Assembly: GCA_003049465.1 (NCBI GenBank)
Contig: PYSS01000052.1
Span: 62,001-126,000, forward strand
Direction: 5' to 3'
DNA: 64,000 nucleotides
From: Magnaporthiopsis rhizophila
Lineage: Eukaryota; Ascomycota; Sordariomycetes; Magnaporthales; Magnaporthaceae
Positions 41,701-54,438 of the stretch are shown here, piece by piece (position 1 is the stretch's first letter; the number at the start of each line of letters is the position of its first letter). The notes under the pieces are model-generated. The model was not told the DNA's origin and searched no databases. It saw only the letters and a program-made list of their open reading frames with translations. The translations under genes and the position numbers were made by a program.

Positions 41701-43580
41701 ATTTCTCTAGGGTGACAAAGTTGTCGTGGTGCGAAGTTCGGCATTTCCCATATGTTGGAGCCGATTTGCGTTTTTTTTGTGCAGCCACTGTAGCGGTATA
41801 TAACCGGGACGGCATCCAAACTTGAGAAACTGCGTCATCTGATATCCATCTCAATCGACCCGTAGCTGGGATGGACTGTCCCTCGATCAAATTGCTTCGG
41901 GCAGGTGGGATGAATTTCGAACTGGTGGCGCCTGGGGTAGCACGAGGCCAAGGCTAGTCGTTGCATTCGGACCTACGTAACGTACATGTGCCTCCATATA
42001 TCATGTAACGCTGCCTAGCGTCTGGGGTCGCTGGGATGGTGCCCTCGGGAGAGAAGCGGTCTGGTATTGGTCTGCTCTTGGGCCGGGGGCACCTCGAGAA
42101 TGTTCCTTCGCAAATGGAAAGGAAGAAGGTGACAGCACTGGACATTCATCGAGGCCGCTGCCATGTGTATACTCAGAACGACGGCTGCACAGAGCTCAGG
42201 GGAGGGAGAGACCCGAGATCCGAGCGCGTCGATGGTGCGCATAGTGCAGCTACAAGGGATCCACCAGTACCAGTGGTTGTCCGCGTCGGAACTGTCGCAC
42301 AGACTTGCCACTGTGTCACGGTGCTTTACTGTGTGCCAACGCTGCTTTTGAGGAGCTTGGTGATAGACACTGGCGGACCCAGTGCCATGGAGCCTCGACC
42401 CATGATACGATGGCGGGTGTTGTAGGCCGTCGTCAGACCATGGCCGGTCATCACACTGTTTGTGGCGGCAATTAGTTCTGTTGAGGCCTGGAGGACGTAG
42501 CTGAGGAGCCAGAACAAGCGTGGAAGTTTGTGCTGGCCCTAGACGGATGCTCGTTGGTCGAGTGCAGAGTGTATCCAGGTGCCGGGACGGGGGACCCCAG
42601 TTACATACTAATGGATTTTCCCTGGGAGCAAGATGAAGGGGACGCGGCTCGTCCCCGCGGGGCGAATCCCAAATGGAGGGTCGTCCACGTTGTCAGGCAT
42701 ACACGGAGTCTGGGAACAAGCCTAAAAAGCGCTTGCATCACTGACTCGAGCGCCTGGAATTTCACGTCGTTGCTCCAAGAGGCGTCCTCTGTACTTGGCA
42801 TTCCTTTGGTGCAAGCGATGACGGTCCTGCAAGGAACAGCAGATTGCGCGGAGGATCATCACGATTTTTTGCTTGCTGCAAGAAGAGGCGATTGATTTTA
42901 TTGCGACGATCCCTTTCCCGAACAAGCCTCGGCAGCCAACTGGAACGCAAGGACGGCGCCAGCTCCACTTTTAACGACCACAAGCACGCCCACCCAACCC
43001 ACACCACCACCGCCGCCATCCACGGGCTCCCAGTTCGTTTTTTATTGCCGTTTGGTGGCTTGTCTCGCCAGCTCAGGGGTAGGATCGAGCTGGGCAGGTA
43101 TCAGATTCCCGCTGGTAATTTTTTTTTTTCTCACTTTCCGTTCACCAAACATTTTTCATATGCTACTCCATCAAGGGCAGACCTTTACCACAATTATTGA
43201 TTGTTTGTGGACCTACGGCACCGAAGGATTTCGCAATTGACCCGGCAATCCTGGCGAGCCAAAACGCGAAAGTCTGCACCAATCCCTGCGGTGCATTGAG
43301 CTTCCAAACGTTCACCTTCCATTCACGCTTCCGCCTGACCTTGTTCGACCATGTTTGCGACCCTGACTCTGAATTGACAAGCCCATCGCGTCGCACGAAC
43401 CTCGAACAATCCGACGGCTGAGCCCCAAAGTGAACGCCGAGAGTCTTGCTCTTCTAATCACGCCCTCTCCTGCCGTACCCGCCCAGCCTGCACGCGTACA
43501 CGACCGGCCTCGGATCCCTCCCCGTCAGCGCCTGCGAAGAACCGGGGCACGCCGGAGTACGGGCCCGGCGACCGGTCACG

Positions 43581-46500
43581 ATGCCCTGGCACCCGCTGCC
43601 CCGCATAGCTTTCGCGGTAGCTACGTATCCCTTCACGCCCTCGAACCCGGCCGATCTTCCCCTCGAAATTGGAGACGAGCTTTACATAATAGAGGAGACG
43701 CCAGATGGGAACTGGCTGCGCGGATATCTCGTCGCACCGCCCAGTCTCCTTGCTGGTCTTACCTCGGTCAAGGGCCAGACCCTCGAGGCTCGCGTCTTCA
43801 GTGGCATCTTCCCCCGAAGCTGTGTCGAGGTACGCGAGCTCCTGGGCGAGTCCGACGACACGGACGATGGCGCAAGCGAAGAGTGTGTCGATGCCTCGGG
43901 CGAACCCATCTGCCTCGGGAGCGACTCGGGAAAGGGCGGGCTCGATGCGTCAGAGACCAAGAAGAAGAAGGACAAGGCTAGGGCACCCGAAGTTCCCATA
44001 GGCAACATCGACAAGGGCGACGGGAGAGGCAAAAAGACAATCAGCACTAGTGCTAGCACCGATGACCGCTTGTCGATACCGGCGAAGCGGGAGCCCGGCG
44101 CGCCCAAGCCTCCAGCGCCGGTGCCCATGCTCAAAATCGGCGACGAGACCCCGACCTCGGAATCCGAGCCTCTGATCGACGAGATTGCCTCGTGTCTGCG
44201 CGAGTGGCATTCCACTAACCTGCACGGCCTGCTATTGTCACGGCAATACCACAAGCTGGACCGCCTCTCCCAGCTCATCTCCACACTCAACTTCTCGCGT
44301 CAGCAGCTCCTACACAATGTCCTCACCACCTGGGAATATGGACGTCTGCGTGAGCAGACTGTATGGGACCTTGTTCGCGTGAACAAGCTGTGCGGTGGCG
44401 AGGTGATAGTTCGCGATCCGCGTGAGCGCGGCCGTGTACTGACTGGCGACGACTCCGTCGTCGAGATTACGAAGTTGCAGTCCGTGATGAGTATGCTTGA
44501 TGAGGCCCCCCAGGCCCCGACCGAGACATGCGCATTACACCACTTGTTGGTCGACATCAAAGGCTTCGCCGGCTCCGCTACCGAAGCTCCGAGCCTCATA
44601 TTCTACCTGGCCCAGAAGGACGCGGCCGGCGAGCTGACGAGGTTGTCGGAAAACTACACCGTCGAGGTTCCACCCGGTGGTGACATCGGCGGCCTAACAC
44701 GAACGAGCCAACTCCGCGCCTTGTTCGCAGACCTGTCCTCCGCAGACATTGGCGATGTCCCCTCCGCCGCCGAGACCGAGCTGCTCTTGATCGTCAAGGT
44801 TCGAGCCCCACACCAGATCGCCGCAGGCAAGCCTGGCTCTCGCTCCGGCCCCGCGAGCCACTCGCTCCCCTCATTCGGCAGGGACCACGCGAAGCCACCA
44901 CTTTCCAGTGGCAACAAGTCGATGCGGAGGAGTCTGATGTGGGCTGGGAAGAGCACTAGATCTGCCTTTTCTAGGGGGGGTAGTAGGCTTGACCCCCTCA
45001 CCGAACAGCAAGATACGAGACCGCCGACCGGAGGGAGGGAGAGCTTCGACGGCCCGCCCGGAACCGCAACCTCTAAAACAACCATTGGATCGCAAGACGG
45101 CCCGTCCTTCCTGACGGCCGATCGGACTGTGGGAGTTGGGGTGATGAAGCTGAATGCCATCATGAAGCAGCAAGAGGAGGTCGAGCATGTTATAAGCGTC
45201 TTTTCAGCATCGCAAAGCACACATCTGGGGGGAACCGGCGATCTCGAGTCGCTGATCCACGAGCTGGTCGAGAAGAGGGCCAACAACCTGGAGAAGTCGA
45301 GGGGCTCCGAACGACTGCAGGTCACACTCAGATCGTTTAACCACCCAGATGCGGACGCACTAATCAAGTCGACGCCGACGCTGCTCTCGGGAGTGTGCAA
45401 AACGAACAAGATGGGATTTTCGGGGGCACCTACGAAGCCGCGCTCGGACATCTACGTCACGATCGACACGGCTGCTCTCTCGAAGCAAACGATGCTCTCC
45501 AAATTTGGTGGCGGCGCCAGCTCCCTTCCAACCTCCATGCACGCCACCAACCTGCAACTTACTCTTGAGGTGCGGAAATCGGACGGCGCGCGGATCGACA
45601 GCTGCATCTTTCCATCTTCCAATAGCGAGGGACTCAGCACTTTCAAGACTGTTGCCGTCGAGCGGGGGGGCGCTTGGAACCAGACCGTCCGGCTGCTGCT
45701 GGACCCGCAGGATGTCTCTACGGCGCATGTAGTCTTGCTCGCCGCCGACATACCGAACCTCCCGTTTGCTGTGGCGTACATGCCTCTCTGGGATCAGCAG
45801 GCTTTTGTGCGAGATGGAACGCACTCGCTGCTTCTTTATAAGTACGACGAGAACACAGCGTCGGCGCAGCCCAGTCAGGCCGTGGCGGGTACCAAGAGTG
45901 GCTATTTGTCACTGCCGTGGAGCACCAAGCCCTCACAGACCGAGTTCGCGGGACCCCTGGCGGTCTTGCGTCTTTCCACCTACTTGTGCAGCACTCAGTT
46001 CTCGCAGGACCGCATAATCCTCGGCTTGGTCAGGTGGAGGGACGGCAACAAGGAAGATATTCCTACCGTCCTGAAGCAGCTCATTTTCGTTCCAGAGATC
46101 GAGATTGTCAAGCTTTTGGACGACGTTCTCGACGCCCTCTTTGCCATTCTGGTTGAGTTCTCTGGAAACGACGAGCACGAGGACCTCGTATTCACCGCCC
46201 TTGTTCGGGTGCTTGACATCGTGCACGATCGGCGGTTCAACCTCGGGCCGCTTGTCGACCAGTACGCCGAGACCAAGTTCAACTACCCTTTCGCGACTGC
46301 CTGCCTAGTGCGCTCCTTCACCAGGCTTCTCAGCAAGCCAGGCGACCCCGAGACGGCCAGGAAACTCCGAGCAACGTTCAAGGTCGTCCGGCACATATTA
46401 AAGTTCATCACGCATGCGCGAGGCCAACAAAAGGCCAAGGAGGCGGGGATTGGCCTCACGGGCTCGACCCCTGGTTTCACGAGGCACCTGCAGGCAATAT

Positions 46501-49500
46501 TCAAGGCCCTGGATTCCATGATGCGCAGCACACTGCCTGCCTTCGTCGGCAATCAGACGCTGGCTGTGCAGCACTTTCACACCTGGCTCCCGGAGCTGAC
46601 GGGCCTTTTGACCACCGAGGAAATCATGCACATCGCCATCGACTTCATGGACTCTTGCTCGCTGGTCAAGGGCAAGCTGGTTCTCTACAAGCTTGTGCTC
46701 ATCATCCACTACTCCAAACTTGAGGTTTTTTCGCACCCCGAGCAGCGGTCCGTCCTAAGCGCCAACACCGTCCGGTGGATTGCGCCGCACTGGGGTATCC
46801 CTGACGAGGTCACGGACCAGTGGAAGGACCAGGTTCGGCTCTGCTGCTCGGTGCTCGCCAGCCAGGTGGAGCATCTTGGGCCCGAGATCCCCGACTATAT
46901 CCCCAAGATCCTGCAGTCGTATGCAGCCCTCCAAACTGCCCCACGAAAATCGAACCAGCGCCTTTCTCTGCTCTTCCCCACGCAATATCCGTTCCCGAGC
47001 CGACAGATCACCGAGACAGCCAGCTTCGATGAGTCTCTGATCGAGCTGTCAGCCATCCTGTCGGCTCTATCTAACGCGCCAAGTGGAATGCAGCTTGAGC
47101 TATGCGACGACGACTTGAGTCTCGTCCTGGAAAGCACTCTCAGTGTCCACATGAGCATTCTCCAAGGCGAGGCCTTTCCCCCCAACTGGCTCAGCGTCCA
47201 CATCTTCCACCACAAATCCACAATGAGGACGCTTGAATACCTGGCCGGCATCCTCCTCGAGTCGTTTCTTCCCGAACCGGATGAGGCCGAGAATTTTGGC
47301 ACGGAGCTGTGGAAAACGTTCTTCACAACCCTGTTGAAGCTGGTAGCCAGCCCCTCGCTCGCCCTCGAGACTTTCCCGGAGCAGAAGCGTCGCGCTGTGT
47401 GGAAGATTGCCGGCGACGTCAGGGAGCAGGGGGCCGAGCTTCTTCGGCGAACGTGGGAGGCTATCGGATGGGAGACCACGGCCGAAGAGCGCGCACGGTA
47501 CGGCCTGGGCAAGATGGGTGGTTACCAAGTGCAGTACGTGCCGACACTCGTGGGGCCCATCGTTGAGCTCTGTTTGAGCGTTCACGAGGGCCTCCGTCGC
47601 ATGGCCGTGGAGGTGCTGCAGACCATGATTGTCAGCGAGTGGACCTTGAGCGAGGACCTGTCCGTGATCCAGGCCGAGATCGTTGATTGCCTCGATCTTT
47701 ATCTCAAGTCCAAGCCCCTGACCGAGAGCATCCTGCAAAAGCTTTTCGTCGGCGAACTGCTCGAGAGGTTCGAGCCGCTGTCGCAGATCGAGGGCGACCC
47801 GCTGTATGCTGCGCTCGGCGAACTCATGGGCACCGTCGAGGAGTTCTTGGATCTTCTTGTTGCCGTACATAGCGACGATGGATCCAGGTCTGGCGAGGCC
47901 TCGCATCTTATCCACCGGCTGCGCCTCATGGAGTTCCTCCGGGATATGCAAAAGGAGGAGATCTTCATTGACTATGTGCACCAGCTGGCCCAGCTGCAGG
48001 TGGATGCTAGGAATCACACCGAAGCCGGGCTGGCGCTTCGCCTCCACGCAGATCTCTACGACTGGGACCCGACGAAGACGGCGGAAGCACTTACGGACCC
48101 CGACTTCCCTGCGCAGTCACACTTCGAGCGCAAGGAGAAGATATACTTTGAGATGATCAAGCACTTTGAGGATGGCTCCGCGTGGAGCAGCGCCATCGCC
48201 GCGTACAAGGAGCTGCAGGTCCAGTACGAGACCAACGTCTTTGACTTCCCCAAGCTTGCGCGGACGGAGCGGGCCACGGCGACCGTGTACGACACCATCG
48301 CTAAGAGCGACCGGCTGGTGCCCAAGTACTACAGGGTCGTCTTCCGCGGACTGGGATTTCCCTTGAGCGTGCGTGACAAGCAGTTCATCTACGAAGGCGG
48401 CCCGCACGAGCGACCATCTGCCTTCACCGACCGAATGCAGGAGCAGTACCCCTCGGCGCAGATCATGACCACCGAGAGTGCGGTGGAAGATGTTGAAGGC
48501 CAGTTCCTCATCGTGTCGGCCGTCAGCCCCCATAGGGACCTCGACCACCACGTCTACCAGCGTGCGCGGGTACCTCAGGCGATCAGGGAGTACCTGGTGT
48601 CTGCCCACCCGCAGTCGTTTTCTGTCTCGTCCAAGCGCGGCACCACGGGGCCGGTGGCGGAGCACTACGCGGAGAAGGTTGTGTACGTCACCGCTGAGGC
48701 GTTCCCCACGATCCTCCGTAGGAGTGAGATTGTCGAGAGCCATGAGGTCTGTCTGGGCCCCAAGGAGACGGCGCTCGAGCGGATAGTACGCAAGACGCAG
48801 GAGATGACAGGGGTGGAGAAGCGCATCACAGACGGCGACACGAGCAAGGAGCTGGCGCAGCTGCTTGTTGACGCCGTCAGCATCTCGGTGAATCCAAACT
48901 CGGAGAACAGTGTCGTATGCTACCGGCAGCTCATCACCCCGGATGCGGTGGAGAATCCGGATGGCCACGGGTTGGCAGGGGAGGATGATGGTCAGGGCGA
49001 GCAGCCTCCAGCGCTGGATCCTCGGGAAAATGCCATCAAGATGGCGTTGGTCGACCACGCCATCATGCTGAAGCGATGCCTCGCGACCTTCCAGAAGAGC
49101 TCGAACGAGATCCTCAACCGGCATTATGCGGATCTTCAACAATGTGAGCGAAAAAACAGCGGGACTCTGGTGGCCGACACATGAACTAACAAAATGCTCT
49201 CCGCGCAGATTTCGAGACTACCTACGCCCCCGAGATCGCGTTCTTCACGCCTCCGCGACCAGCGCGGGAAACCAACGCCAGTCCTCTCTTGTCGCCAACC
49301 TGGTCCAGGATATCTGCCACAGACCAATTGATGTCTCCTGCTGGCCGCCCCCATGGCTCTTCGCCTTACACTCACACCTACACCAATAGCATGGGTCAAA
49401 ATGAAGTGTCTACGGTGAAGCCAGTCTCTCTCCGTCAGGGCCGTGGTGCCCGGCTCAGCTTCCTCGGAGGAAGGAAGAAGGACAGCTCTCCCTTATCCTC

Positions 49501-50029
49501 CACGCCTCAAATAGAGATCGTGGCACCAGCAGCCAACGGCGACGGCGTTCAACAGCATTACCAGAATGGAACCGCGGCTGGGTTTCCTCCGAGTCCTGTC
49601 AGCGGCAACAGCACCGACGCGCTGAGCCTTCCGGACCATGTGGTCGGCGGCAAGGACAGCTCGAACCGGAGGAGTTTCTTCCGACCGAACCCGGCCGATA
49701 AGAGCAAATACTCGGTCACGACCACGGTGACGGCAAACGGGCCGCCGCCCCCATCCCGGAGCCCCGAGTCTAAGGAGAGTGGGGACTGGATGAGGGACTA
49801 CTCGAGCACTGCCAGTAATGCCGGCACGGGCAACGGGATCGGCACAGGCTTCGGAGGCAAGGGCGCCGACGCGCGCATGGCCGACGACAAATACGGCGGC
49901 GATGGCTCCCCTATAGCAGGCACTCCCATATCGTCCAAGGGCAGCGTCCGCAAGCGATTCAGCATGCTGAAGATCGGGAGGAAGGGAAGTAAACATCAGG
50001 GAGTCATGGGGAGCGTGAACGAGGAGTGA
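43581..50029 (+). CDS. DOCK-family guanine nucleotide exchange factor (Dck1)
   Basis: Exons 43581-49143 and 49209-50029 (65-nt intron) encode 2127 residues. Order: N-terminal SH3 (about 10-85; AFAVATYPF, DELYIIEETPDGNWLRGYL); acidic/Lys-rich linker; helical region; DHR-1 (C2-like, phosphoinositide-binding) at about 620-770 starting RSDIYVTID; long armadillo-like helical stretch; DHR-2 catalytic GEF domain at about 1390-1865 (KYYRVVFRGLGFP, FIYEG, HALMLKR-like end DHAIMLKRCLATF); Ser/Pro-rich tail. In yeast, Dck1 with the ELMO homologue Lmo1 activates Rho5; in filamentous fungi the DOCK targets Rac-type GTPases in polarity and morphogenesis. The intron lies at the end of DHR-2 and restores FETTYAPEI. 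The start at 43581 gives the SH3 almost immediately. Long antisense frames inside the gene are shadows. Confidence 0.93.
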
Positions 50030-51017
50030 TGCATTTTTTGGAGTCCTTGGTTGGGGCCTGCCGTGTCGATGGATTGGGGCTATCAGACCCAGCTTTCTTC
50101 TTTTCTTCTTTTCTTTCTCTTCTTGTGGTTTCCGCGTTTGGCCGGCGATCGTCGTTCCTTGCCTTGTTTTCCCGCTCGTCCTCTTCTTTGACTTGCGTCA
50201 CCTTTCACAGTTATAATGTGCTCGGGGAAATTCTGTTTCTTGCACTCGGTGTTGTCTATTCACCCCTCCGCCTGCACGTCGATTTTTTCTTTCTTTTTTT
50301 CTTGTTCTTCGTCGGCGAGTTATGTTCCTGGATATACCCCCAAGCCAACTCCTATGGTTGGTGCACCAGCTCTATGGGCCATTCCTTCCTCTTTGTTCTC
50401 CGGCATCTTTGCGTGATCAAGACCCGTAAATGCGGGATATCACTTGGTGCACGGAGTGTAATCCCCATCGCATTTTTGCGAGCTTCTTCTGTCACTCTAT
50501 TGCACGTCAATCTCGTGTGTTTTTTTGTTTCTTTCTTGCCTATTTCTCGGTTCACATCTTTTCGGTTGCCATATCGCCACAACCAGCCACCTATGCCATT
50601 TATTAGGGTTTCCTTGTCCATTTTTCCCGCCCACCCACACGATCATACCCGGAGCGAGCGAGCATCTCCTTTGTTTTCTTCTTGTTTTTTTTTAATTTTC
50701 CATCTCACATACGAAGGCTCAGGTCTCACGGCCGCTTCTGCTTAATGTAGTCTGCCTTGCTGCTGCTGCTGCTACGCTACTATTTTATTGACTTGTTGTT
50801 GCATAGTCTCTTTATTATTGTCGCTCGTTCTCTCCAGGATCTCCTGCCTTACTGAGGTACTTCTGCGTGTCATCTGGTTTTACTCCTTGTTTTCTCCTTC
50901 TCGTTCTTGTCCAACGGTGAGGTTTCTGTTCTTGACATGTCGTTTTATAGTCGGTAGCGCCTCGAGATATAGGCGTGGTAGCTGCCGTAGAGGTGCAGGC
51001 TAGAATATACATAAGGC

Positions 51018-51062
<45 letters not shown>

Positions 51063-52794
51063 CTGCCCTACAGTGGAAATCCAACTGGGCTTTCTAATCT
51101 GAACAAATCGGTATACTCAGAGGCGACCCCTGATGTGCCTTGCAACCTGCCGCTTGCGGGTTCCTCGCTGGCGAACGTTTGTTTAAAAGGGGTCCTAACC
51201 GCACTGTGAGCCTTGAGCAGGTTCCGAGCTAACCGCATATAGCAGGCGGTGAGAAATCACGTCCAGGAGCCGACGATCCGCAGCTTCGTACGAAGGCTTC
51301 TCGTCCTTCTAAAGGCCGGGCAGGCAGTTCGACCACGGTCGAAAATCCAAGCATAATTTGTCTGTCGCCCCTTTTTCCGCTAGTTCAACGTCTTGATTGG
51401 GGCCCTGAACTGTCCGCTGCATTGCCCCGCCCGCCCGCGCGCCTTCCTCCTGTCGGGCAGCGTGCTTTCTCTGCGGCCTAATGAACTTGCATGTGGAGCT
51501 TGCTGCTGCTTGCTGCATGCACGCATGGTAGATCGACTTGTGGTGCATGCATCTTTTTCCCGCTAGTGCCCGGCTGCGGGTGGGGCGTGCAGGGCGCGCG
51601 CGCGCGGAGAACACGTTCGTATATGACACCTGGTATTGGCTGTTGCGATAAAGAAGATCTCCGAGAGAGGGAGAAAAAAAGACAGCTTTCTTAACGTAGA
51701 TGGAAGCGGGAGAATGGAATAGAGACCAAGTGCGGCGAGGCGAAGTTGCTGCTCACGTCCAGCCCCACCAGCGCTACCGCGCCCAGCACTTTCCCTTGAG
51801 TCTCTGCCGTGAGATGGCGGATCAGCACACGATAGAAGATCTATATAGGGGATACAGAGGCCGTTTGTGGGTGTCCCTAGCCACCACGGACGCACAGCTT
51901 GGAGGTTGGAGGGTGTTGCGCCGTGCATCCGCTTGTCCTCATCCGCACCCCACTTGGTTTTGCGCAGTATTGTTTTTCTTTTTCTTTGACTTACCCATCC
52001 ATATGTGACATGACGGCGTGCTTGTCCGTACTGCTTCTTTGAGCCTACTCGGAAGGCCCATGGCGTCTGGGGGCGAGAAAAGATGGCATTGACGGCGTTG
52101 AAGCGAGGAACGTCGTTTCGGCCTTGGCCTGGACTGTATGGCGGCATCGGTTGATCTCCTGGTTCGGAAGGATGCCGGTGCTAGGGGTGTGGGCCCCAAG
52201 TCTTCTCACGCTACCCGGCCCCTGGATTTCTTGTATATCAAGACCCACGGGGATGCCATTTCATAAGCCAGACTGGCGGCTGCTAAAACGCCTGTTCCTG
52301 ACTACGAGGGTAGTTCAGTCGTCGAACATGTTCACGAGAAAGCTAGTGAGAATTGAGAGAGAATACAGGTCTACAGTCGCCTGGGCTTGAAGCCGGGCCG
52401 ATTAGAGGCTCCATAGCGGATATCCCGATGTATTAATGCCGTTTTATAGGCCAACACCGCCTCACCGCCCACCAGGCTGATTTTACGGGCTTTGTGTGAT
52501 TTACAAAGACCTTGAGATACGAAGCACCCAAAACCTGCCAACGAAGCCGAGTAAATCAGAGGCAGTTTGGTATGGCGGTTGCGAGGCGACGAAGAACATG
52601 TGCGGGTGCAAAATTAGCTGGGCTGCTGCCGGTCTATAAATTAAATAGATCTGTGCAATCTTCCCGTCTTTCTAAACACCAGCGAGCGGGAAATTTCTTC
52701 CGCCATATCGGCATCCTTCCCAACATTACAGAAACCCCCCGCATTCTCCCTTGTGTTGGGCCCATATCTCTACAGCCAATATGCTGATAACGGA
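50030..52794. other. Intergenic with T-rich 3' flank and TG microsatellite
   Basis: Pyrimidine-rich sequence after the DOCK stop (50100-50700) fits a 3' UTR. No gene is supported from 50030 to 52794. Confidence 0.5.
51019..51060 (+). repeat. TG dinucleotide microsatellite with TATG end
   Basis: (TG)n followed by TATGTATGTATG. Perfect for over 30 bases. Confidence 0.9.
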
Positions 52795-53096
52795 TCATGA
52801 CGAGTCCTCGGTGCCGCTGCCGTCCAGGGCAGCTTGCACAGTCGCAAGCTGCTCCAAGATGGCTGCCTTGCGCTCCTCTTTGGAGCGACCCACGCCCGTT
52901 GTCGCCAGGGCCGACAGTGTGGAGCTGCTCTTGGTGCGGATGTACCGATCAAGCATGACCGAGGGCTGGCCGTCTTGAACACTTTGGGCGATTGGTGTGT
53001 TAGTGGCGTCATGAGTGACACGAAGATTGTTGAGTACCGGGGATCAAAATACCTCTCGTGGGAGACGCGGAAGAAAGCTGTGGAGCTTTGCGACAT
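52795..53096 (-). CDS. Small two-exon protein, function unknown
   Basis: Exon 1 (53096-53053) reads MSQSSTAFFRVSHE and ends AG|GTATTT. The 71-nt intron has a perfect CACTAAC branch site and AAAG acceptor. Exon 2 (52981-52795) joins in phase and runs to TGA, total 76 residues. The exon 2 sequence has clear gene-like third positions and reads as a compact helical protein: PSVMLDRYIRTKSSST, then GVGRSKEERKAAILEQL, ending acidic. No stretch of similar quality is found for 2 kb on either side. No family recognised; further upstream exons cannot be excluded. Confidence 0.55.
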
Positions 53097-54438
53097 TCTT
53101 ATTGGTGTTCTTGGTGTTTATTCGTAGGGCAAATGTCTGCAAAAAAGATGATATTGTTCTACTTCTCTATCAACTGATGCCTCAATTCCATTAGTACTGC
53201 TTTTATACCCAAAGCCGTCGCCATCGTCATCGCCATCGCCGCACACGGCGTGCTCTCTGCGCCCTTGAGCCCAATGGCGCCGAGCACACTTCGCAAACGC
53301 GGCGACGCTGAACGGTGAGACCGGACCTAAAGAGCGCAAATGGCTCCTTGCGGGTTTCCGGCGATTGGTCTCTCTCCGTGAGTGCGTGCGCGTCTACATG
53401 TAGTCCCGATTGGCACGCAGCACAACCCCGCGTCGGACGCAGCCTTACCTCGCCCCATTGGCCGGACGGCTGGCTGAACATGCCATGTGGTTCGTTCGGC
53501 TTTACCTGCACGCGCATTCTCGCGTTTTCCGCTGCGCACGCTAAGCCGCCCGCGGCATGCGATATGGTGTGCGCTCTGCAGCAGAAGCGGCAGGAGTCTC
53601 TCATTCCACCCCCGCCCCCCCCCGCCGCGCCCCGGGGAACGCTCGGATTGCTCAACTGCGCCCGCCGAGAGCTGACCTGCGCAAGCCTGATTGGAGGAGA
53701 GGCCCCTCGGTCGCGGGCCAGCTGACCTTTCCGTGTCGTGCGGTGTGTCCGTTTGGGAAATGGAGGGGCTCTTTGTTCCGCGCATATGGCAGGTCTGCGC
53801 AAATGCGCGTTGCGGCTCGCTGGCGTGTCCCATGGGTCCAAGGGAGCATAAATATGTAGCCCTGCTGCTTCCCATGTCCGCCTGGTTCCCGGAGAATTCA
53901 CCTCACTCATAGTCAGTCTCAAATCGCCTGAATGTGCTCCCTCTTTTCACACGCGCTCCGTCGATCTAGCTCTCCGCCGTCAGGGGCTCTGTCTACACTC
54001 CCACCAGGTTTCCGGGTAGACATCCACTGCCATCCATTATTCTAGCTAGCTCACGCCCCGCCCAAGTATAGCCACACAGACCCATCATACCATCGAGAAT
54101 ATCTGCCAACTTGTCATAGCTTGAAAACACACAAACCACAGACCCATTCATCCTAGGCTCAGGAATATTCGCATCCGTCCTCCGATACATCATATCTACC
54201 GAGACCCTGCCGAATACAAACACACACTATAGCAAGATACAGCACGCCGACGCCACTAGCCGGTTTCCATATCCCGTTCGCTCCTCTCTTTCTCTCTGTC
54301 TCTCTCCTTGGTCCTTGGTCCCTTCTCTTCTCCTCGCGGTTTCTCCCACGCGCCCCCGAACTACCGCTTTCGGCCGCATCATGAACCATCATACGCCTGT
54401 CTGAAAAAAGCTCGCTCAAATCTCAAGAGAGGAGAGAA
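53097..54438. other. Intergenic between divergent genes
   Basis: GC-rich part (53200-53900) carries large overlapping frames on both strands, as random GC-rich DNA does. 53930-54430 is pyrimidine-rich leader-like sequence before the zinc-finger gene. Confidence 0.5.

Larger units (their letters stand above)
37218..43580. other. Gene-poor 6.4 kb region with AT-rich island
   Basis: No frame here has convincing coding character. It includes a poly-A run (about 37986-38009), an AT-rich island (listed separately) and a pyrimidine-rich stretch before the DOCK gene. A 193-codon minus frame at 39995-40576 and a 121-codon plus frame at 42530-42895 are the longest candidates; neither resembles a known family. 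Confidence 0.5.

Noticed and set aside
42530..42895. 121-codon plus frame
   Set aside because: Reads somewhat protein-like, but I found no family, leader or intron support.
48117..49142. 341-codon minus-strand frame inside the DOCK gene
   Set aside because: Mirror frame of the DHR-2 coding region; no independent features.
53227..53922. 231-codon minus frame upstream of the small gene
   Set aside because: Overlaps large frames in other phases, low-complexity Arg/Pro content, no family match.
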